This document shows positions 59,780 through 64,000 of a DNA stretch of 64,000 bases, piece after piece. The first letter of the stretch is position 1. Every line of letters starts with the position of its first letter. Source of the stretch: Pelagibacterales bacterium SAG-MED20 (lineage in GTDB: Bacteria > Pseudomonadota > Alphaproteobacteria > Pelagibacterales > Pelagibacteraceae). The stretch spans positions 180,944 to 244,943 of the forward strand of contig JACWDR010000001.1 of the NCBI GenBank assembly GCA_014653975.1. Reading direction: 5' to 3'. The position numbers were made by a program, and so were the translations under genes. Below the pieces are notes generated by a model. The model had not been told where the DNA came from and ran no database searches. It was given only the letters and a program-made list of their open reading frames with translations.

Positions 59780-60936
59780 ATAAGACTTTTTAAATCTATA
59801 CTAGCTGGTAATAATTTGGCATCATCAAAATCAGTTAAATTATTTTGTCTTATTATTTTTTGCAGAGTTTTTACATATTCTTTTCCAGTTTCAGCGTACT
59901 TGTCTAAATGCTCAGTTAACAACATGCTATCAAGTTCCTTTCCTGAGTCTCTTAATTCAGCCCTGGCGCTTCTAAAACTTTTGTAAGACGAATGGGTATT
60001 TAAATTTCTTTGATATGCTTTTACTGACGCTTGCAGCACCTTAAACTTCATCACTTTATGTGTAGTATCATCCTCGGCATCTATAGGTTTTAATCCCTCA
60101 CCAGACCAAGTCCATTGACCAAATAATGCATTTCCTTCAAGTGCAAATCTCGATGTACCCCAACCAGTCTCTTTTGCAGCTTGCGCAATTGCAAGTGAAA
60201 CTGGGATTTCATCCATTCTCATTTTTAAAGTTAATAAATCTTTATTTACTACACCATATTGTTTAAATTTTGACTCTATCCATTTTTTTTGTGCACGAGA
60301 ATTTTTACTTTTATTTAATATATTAAAAAGCTTTTTTCTATCTAATCTAATATTTTGATTTTCTTTAATAATTAATGGTAAAATAATTTGAATAAATAAG
60401 TTTTTTCTAATTTTTACATTTTCTATTTTTTTAATCTCATTAGGTAATAAAGTCAGAGAAACAGGTTTGACTAATTTATTTTTCCTTACATCTTTTAAAT
60501 CATAGTTAGTAGACTTAAATAATTCTACAATTGTTGCAGCACTTAATCTTACTGTATCATTTGGTAAATCATCGAATGCTAATATATCATCAAATAAATA
60601 TTGTTTATTTGTTTTATCATCTAATTTAGGCTCTTGTTTTTCCAACACTTTTTTTAAATTATTTTTTGAATTATTTTCAAAATCCTCCGAAAAAAGTTTT
60701 CTTTGTTTTTGAAATTCATGAATTGATGGACTGATATAAAAAACAAAGATTATAATTAAGCTAGATATAAAAGTTCTGAAAAAAATTCCAAAGCTTTTTA
60801 TTTCATCTTTATTTCTATTTTGTTTAATTAAATTAAATTTATTTTTTTTTAGGAACTTTTGAATTTCACTGATAGAAATTTTATTATCAGTTAAGTACTT
60901 GTTTATCTTTGATAATGTTAATTCTTTTTTAATCAT
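59776..60936 (-). CDS. Bax-like glucosaminidase-domain protein, membrane anchored
   Basis: A 386-residue protein with one N-terminal hydrophobic helix (about 48-66) and a periplasmic C-terminal glucosaminidase domain: MDEIPVSLAIAQAAKETGWGTSRFALEGNALFGQW, with the catalytic Glu in AKETGWG. The tail NTHSSYKSFRSARAELRDSG continues the Bax family. It probably cleaves peptidoglycan glycan strands. It lies three bases after the NifU-type gene and converges with the deacetylase, stops overlapping by four bases. Confidence 0.88.
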   Translation of the reverse strand: MIKKELTLSKINKYLTDNKISISEIQKFLKKNKFNLIKQNRNKDEIKSFGIFFRTFISSLIIIFVFYISPSIHEFQKQRKLFSEDFENNSKNNLKKVLEKQEPKLDDKTNKQYLFDDILAFDDLPNDTVRLSAATIVELFKSTNYDLKDVRKNKLVKPVSLTLLPNEIKKIENVKIRKNLFIQIILPLIIKENQNIRLDRKKLFNILNKSKNSRAQKKWIESKFKQYGVVNKDLLTLKMRMDEIPVSLAIAQAAKETGWGTSRFALEGNALFGQWTWSGEGLKPIDAEDDTTHKVMKFKVLQASVKAYQRNLNTHSSYKSFRSARAELRDSGKELDSMLLTEHLDKYAETGKEYVKTLQKIIRQNNLTDFDDAKLLPASIDLKSLI

Positions 60937-60939
60937 AAT

Positions 60940-61482
60940 TTATACTGCAACGACTTCTTTAACTTCAGGTAAATAATGACATAGAAGATTTTGAACACCT
61001 TGTTTCAGAGTCATTGTTGAACTTGGACAACCAGAACAACTACCTTGTAACTCTACTTTTACAATACCATTTTTAAATTCTTTGAATTTAATATCACCAC
61101 CATCTTTTGCTACAGCAGGTCTAATTTTTGTATCCAAAATTTTTACTATTTTTTTTTCTATTTCTTCAAGATCCGGTTTGCTTTCTTTAGATAAACTACC
61201 CTCAATTACAAATTCTTTCCCTGATAAATAGAATTCGTTTATTAATGAAATAGCTATATGTTTAATTTCTTCCCAGTCTATATCTGCTGACTTGTTTATA
61301 GATATAAAGTCTGTCCCTAAAAATATTCCAGTCACACCATTAATCGACAAAAGATTTCTAATTAATTCATTGTCAATTTCCTCTTTTTTAGTTACTTCAA
61401 AAGACCCAATATTAGATACTTTTTGTCCTGGTAAAAACTTTAGTGAATTTGGATTTGGAGTTATTTCTGTTTGCACAAACAT
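60940..61482 (-). CDS. NifU-family Fe-S cluster carrier (Nfu type)
   Basis: A 180-residue scaffold or carrier that delivers 4Fe-4S clusters. The N-terminal Nfu_N domain starts MFVQTEITPNPNSLKFLPGQ, and the C-terminal NifU domain has the cluster-binding CxxC in LQGSCSGCPSSTMTLKQG (about 152-155). This two-domain form is the alphaproteobacterial/mitochondrial NFU1 type. Likely clients include lipoyl synthase and aconitase. Lipoyl synthase would be needed for the PDH of this window, but it is not encoded here. Confidence 0.93.
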   Translation of the reverse strand: MFVQTEITPNPNSLKFLPGQKVSNIGSFEVTKKEEIDNELIRNLLSINGVTGIFLGTDFISINKSADIDWEEIKHIAISLINEFYLSGKEFVIEGSLSKESKPDLEEIEKKIVKILDTKIRPAVAKDGGDIKFKEFKNGIVKVELQGSCSGCPSSTMTLKQGVQNLLCHYLPEVKEVVAV

Positions 61483-61533
61483 AGATTATATATAATCATT
61501 AATTATAAAAATAACACTAATTAATAAATTTTG

Positions 61534-62535
61534 CTAAAAACCTACCAATTGTTTAATTTCCTTAATCTTTTTTGAGGCAATTTTGTTTGCTTTTTCGGAG
61601 CCGTTAAACAATATTTGATCTAAATATTTTTCATCATTTAATAATTTCTTAATTTCCCTTGATATTGGTTCAATTTTTTCGATTAAAGTTTCAGATAATC
61701 TTTCTTTGAATTCTGAAAATTGTTTTCCTTTAAATTCATTAATCGATTCTTCCAAGCCTTGGCTTCTTAAGCTAGAATATATTCCTAATAAATTTTCTGC
61801 TTCTGGTCTTGCAGATAAATTCATAACATCAGTTGGCATAGGCATGGGGTCTGTTTTTGCTTTTTTTATTTTATTTAATATAACGTCTTTTTCATCTGTA
61901 AGATTTATCCTGCTTAAGTCTGATGGATCAGATTTACTCATTTTTTTAAGCCCATCTTTTAGACTCATTATTCTAGAAAATTGTTTTTGAATTAAAGGTT
62001 CAGGTACTTTTAAAAAATCTAAAGCATCAAAGTCATTATTAAACTTTTGTGCTATATCTCGACAAAGCTCTAAATGTTGCTTTTGATCATTTCCAACAGG
62101 AACATGAGTTGCATCATATAGTAAAATATCTGCTGCCATTAAAACTGGATATGAATAGAGTCCAATGCTTGCTTTTTCTTTATCCTTCCCTGCTTTTTCT
62201 TTGAACTGTGTCATTCTATTTAACCATCCAATTTTCGATACACAACTCAAAATCCAGGCACATTCTGAGTGGGCTGAAACCATTGATTGATTAAAGATAA
62301 TACTGCTATTAGGATCAATACCACTTGCAATAAATGTTGCTGCTGTTTCTCTTATATTTCTTTTTAATTGTTTGGGATCTTGCTTAATGGTGATAGCATG
62401 AAGGTCTACAACACAGAAAACACATTCATTATCTTTTTGATTGCTTAATTCAACAAAATTTTTAATTGCGCCCAGATAATTTCCTAGGTGCAAGTTTCCT
62501 GTTGGCTGCACACCTGAAAAAATTTTTTTTCTCAT
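61534..62535 (-). CDS. trpS: Tryptophanyl-tRNA synthetase
   Basis: A 333-residue class I synthetase. The N-terminal [18 protein letters not shown] contains the HIGH-like motif, and [14 protein letters not shown] carries [22 protein letters not shown] is typical of bacterial TrpRS. It follows murJ by five bases on the same strand; murJ-trpS pairs are common in alphaproteobacteria, from recall. Confidence 0.96.
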   Translation of the reverse strand: MRKKIFSGVQPTGNLHLGNYLGAIKNFVELSNQKDNECVFCVVDLHAITIKQDPKQLKRNIRETAATFIASGIDPNSSIIFNQSMVSAHSECAWILSCVSKIGWLNRMTQFKEKAGKDKEKASIGLYSYPVLMAADILLYDATHVPVGNDQKQHLELCRDIAQKFNNDFDALDFLKVPEPLIQKQFSRIMSLKDGLKKMSKSDPSDLSRINLTDEKDVILNKIKKAKTDPMPMPTDVMNLSARPEAENLLGIYSSLRSQGLEESINEFKGKQFSEFKERLSETLIEKIEPISREIKKLLNDEKYLDQILFNGSEKANKIASKKIKEIKQLVGF

Positions 62536-62540
62536 TGATT

Positions 62541-64000
62541 CTAATATCTTAAATTAATATCACTAATTTTAAAAGCTTTGATAAAAAATGCTATTAACAG
62601 ATAAAAAACAAGTGTAATTATCACTAAACCAATTAGATATATTGATTTAAAGTTTTGCGTGTAAGTCATTTTGCTTTCAAAAAAAATAGTTAAATAATAA
62701 AAAAATAAGCCCATTAAAATTGAAGCTATAAGAATTCTTAATAGCCGCTTTGTAAATATCAAATTAAAACTAAAAAAATTTTTTTTCTTTAAAAAAAGAA
62801 ATAATAAAATACAATTAATCCAGGAAGATATTGTTGTTGCTATTGGGATAATTATGAATCCTATACTCTTAAAATAAAAAACACTTATTAAAATATTTAA
62901 TAGAACTGAAATTAACGATATGTAGAATGGGACTTTAGTGTTGTGGCGTGCAAAGAAAAAACTAGAAAAAACTTTTATAAGAGAAAACGCAGGTAAACCT
63001 AGGCTAAAATAAAACAGAGCCTTTGCTGAATTTTTAACTCCATTTTCATCAAACGAACCGTAACCAAACAAAGCAGAAACAATTTGTTCAGAAGCGATAG
63101 ATAATGCAATCATTGCTGGGATACTCAAAAATAATGACAACTCTAAAGCTTTGTTTTGTATTAAAGTTATTTCATCTTTCTGATTATTCTGAATATATTT
63201 AGAAAGTTGTGGGAGTATTACCGTTCCTATCGCAATTCCAGCTATGGCCAAATTTATTTGATAAATTCTATCTGCATAATAAAGATAGGAAACCGCACTG
63301 GCTTGAAAAGAAGCAATGATAGTTCCAACTAAAATATTAATTTGAGTTACACCAGAAGAAAATATACTTGGTAATAATTTTTTAAAAAAATTTTTTATTT
63401 TTTCATCAATTTCAATTTTTAAGTTAAATTTTGGTAAATAAAATCTTTTAACAAATAAATATAAAAAGATTAATTGAACGACTCCAGATATAGTGACTGC
63501 AGAAGACAGATAGTAAACGATTTCATCATTTAAATAAGCCCCATAAAATAAAACACCTATTAACATTATATTTAAAATTATTGGTACAGCAGATGCTACT
63601 GCAAATCTATTATGTGAGTTCAAGATTGCTGAAAAAAATGATGCCAAGCTAATAAAAAATAAAAAAGGAAATGTAATTCTGGTTAAATTTATTGCTAACT
63701 CCATTTTTTGATTATCACCATCAAATCCTGGTGCTATAAAAAATACAAAAATCGGCATAAAAATTTCAACCAATACGACTAAAAAGAATAAACCTAAAAT
63801 TAATAAGCTAAAAACTTTGTTGGCAAATTTATCAGATTTTTCCTTACCTTGAGAAAATTCAGACGCATAGCTTGGAACAAATGCAGCATTAAATGCACCC
63901 TCTGAAAAAAGTCTTCTAAATGTATTTGGAATTCTGAATGCAACAAAGAAAGCATCAGCTAAAGGGCCTGTTCCCAAGATTATTGCAATTAATATATCCC
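62541..64000 (-). CDS. murJ: Lipid II flippase MurJ (partial, runs off the right edge)
   Basis: This multi-helix inner-membrane protein flips lipid II for peptidoglycan synthesis. The track ORF begins at an internal TTG; the frame continues to the window edge as [20 protein letters not shown], the normal MurJ N-terminal region, so roughly 25 residues are missing. Signatures: [24 protein letters not shown], and [10 protein letters not shown] in the middle. About 14 helices are expected overall. Confidence 0.95.
   Translation of the reverse strand, partial: DILIAIILGTGPLADAFFVAFRIPNTFRRLFSEGAFNAAFVPSYASEFSQGKEKSDKFANKVFSLLILGLFFLVVLVEIFMPIFVFFIAPGFDGDNQKMELAINLTRITFPFLFFISLASFFSAILNSHNRFAVASAVPIILNIMLIGVLFYGAYLNDEIVYYLSSAVTISGVVQLIFLYLFVKRFYLPKFNLKIEIDEKIKNFFKKLLPSIFSSGVTQINILVGTIIASFQASAVSYLYYADRIYQINLAIAGIAIGTVILPQLSKYIQNNQKDEITLIQNKALELSLFLSIPAMIALSIASEQIVSALFGYGSFDENGVKNSAKALFYFSLGLPAFSLIKVFSSFFFARHNTKVPFYISLISVLLNILISVFYFKSIGFIIIPIATTISSWINCILLFLFLKKKNFFSFNLIFTKRLLRILIASILMGLFFYYLTIFFESKMTYTQNFKSIYLIGLVIITLVFYLLIAFFIKAFKISDINLRY

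Noticed and set aside
61491-61507. TATAAT-CATTA-ATTATA repeat before the NifU-type gene, considered as a Fur site
   Set aside because: All A/T arms of six bases with no match to a recalled consensus beyond composition; may simply be a -10 region.
1-64000. CRISPR arrays, insertion sequences, integrases, toxin-antitoxin or restriction systems
   Set aside because: No regularly spaced repeats, transposase or integrase motifs, or paired defence genes were seen; the HNH protein is of the conserved housekeeping type.

Overview
The window is a gene-dense, very AT-rich stretch of a small alphaproteobacterial chromosome. Intergenic gaps are tiny, many adjacent genes overlap by 1 to 11 bases, and no insertion sequence, prophage, CRISPR array or rRNA is visible. 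An Irr-type Fur protein beside fabA-fabB-fabI, a CarD regulator, dnaA next to rpsT, argH-lptM-lysA, a HIG1-like twin-transmembrane protein and an aerobic ubiquinone pathway (UbiE, UbiB, Coq7) point to Alphaproteobacteria. Base composition, short proteins and compact layout suggest the SAR11 (Pelagibacter-like) group. That placement is inferred from gene content and recall, not from an alignment.

Layout. 1-2.0 kb: glutamate synthase (gltB partial, gltD). 2.1-3.8 kb: uppP and an EamA exporter, convergent. 3.8-9.5 kb: a two-gene pyruvate dehydrogenase operon whose E1 carries its own lipoyl domain, then a thiolase. 9.6-10.2 kb: tRNA-Arg, a 32-codon membrane ORF and a hotdog thioesterase. 10.2-16.9 kb: a TRAP-TAXI uptake system, an aminotransferase and acetoacetyl-CoA synthetase. 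17.0-21.4 kb: a SUV3-like helicase broken at an A8 run, TerB-like protein, ferredoxin, CarD, and a convergent 29-residue Lys/Ala-rich protein. 21.5-30.6 kb: acyl-CoA synthetase, tRNA-Leu, YqaA, DsbB, Coq7, HNH protein, esterase, TlpA, argH-lptM-lysA-plsC. 30.5-34.5 kb: dnaN, dnaA, rpsT, mutM. 34.5-39.7 kb: ubiE-ubiB-coaBC-dut-thiF-like-SH3. 39.7-45.8 kb: rubrerythrin/Fe-S/DUF3501 operon, irr, fabA-fabB-fabI, cupredoxin. 45.8-56.6 kb: pnp-rpsO-rbfA-infB-nusA and metK-lnt-ybeY-phoH. 56.6-64 kb: miaB, fur, a short tsaB, polysaccharide deacetylase, Bax-like glucosaminidase, NifU-type scaffold, trpS, and murJ running off the edge.

How the genes work together. Carbon and redox: PDH, thiolase, acetoacetyl-CoA synthetase, ferredoxin and the ubiquinone genes. 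Nitrogen: GltBD. Iron and peroxide: Irr, a second Fur-family protein, rubrerythrin with an Fe-S partner, and a NifU-type carrier. Envelope: FabABI, PlsC, UppP, MurJ, Lnt, LptM, DsbB/TlpA. Information processing: DnaA/DnaN, NusA/IF2/RbfA/S15/PNPase, YbeY, MiaB, TsaB.

I found no unmistakable new multi-gene system. The most interesting points are the E1-lipoyl fusion, the helicase frameshift, Irr-type palindromes around irr and rubrerythrin, the tiny basic protein behind a 5'-terminal hairpin, a promoter-terminator pair in front of nusA, and the head-to-head overlap of tsaB with a secreted deacetylase.
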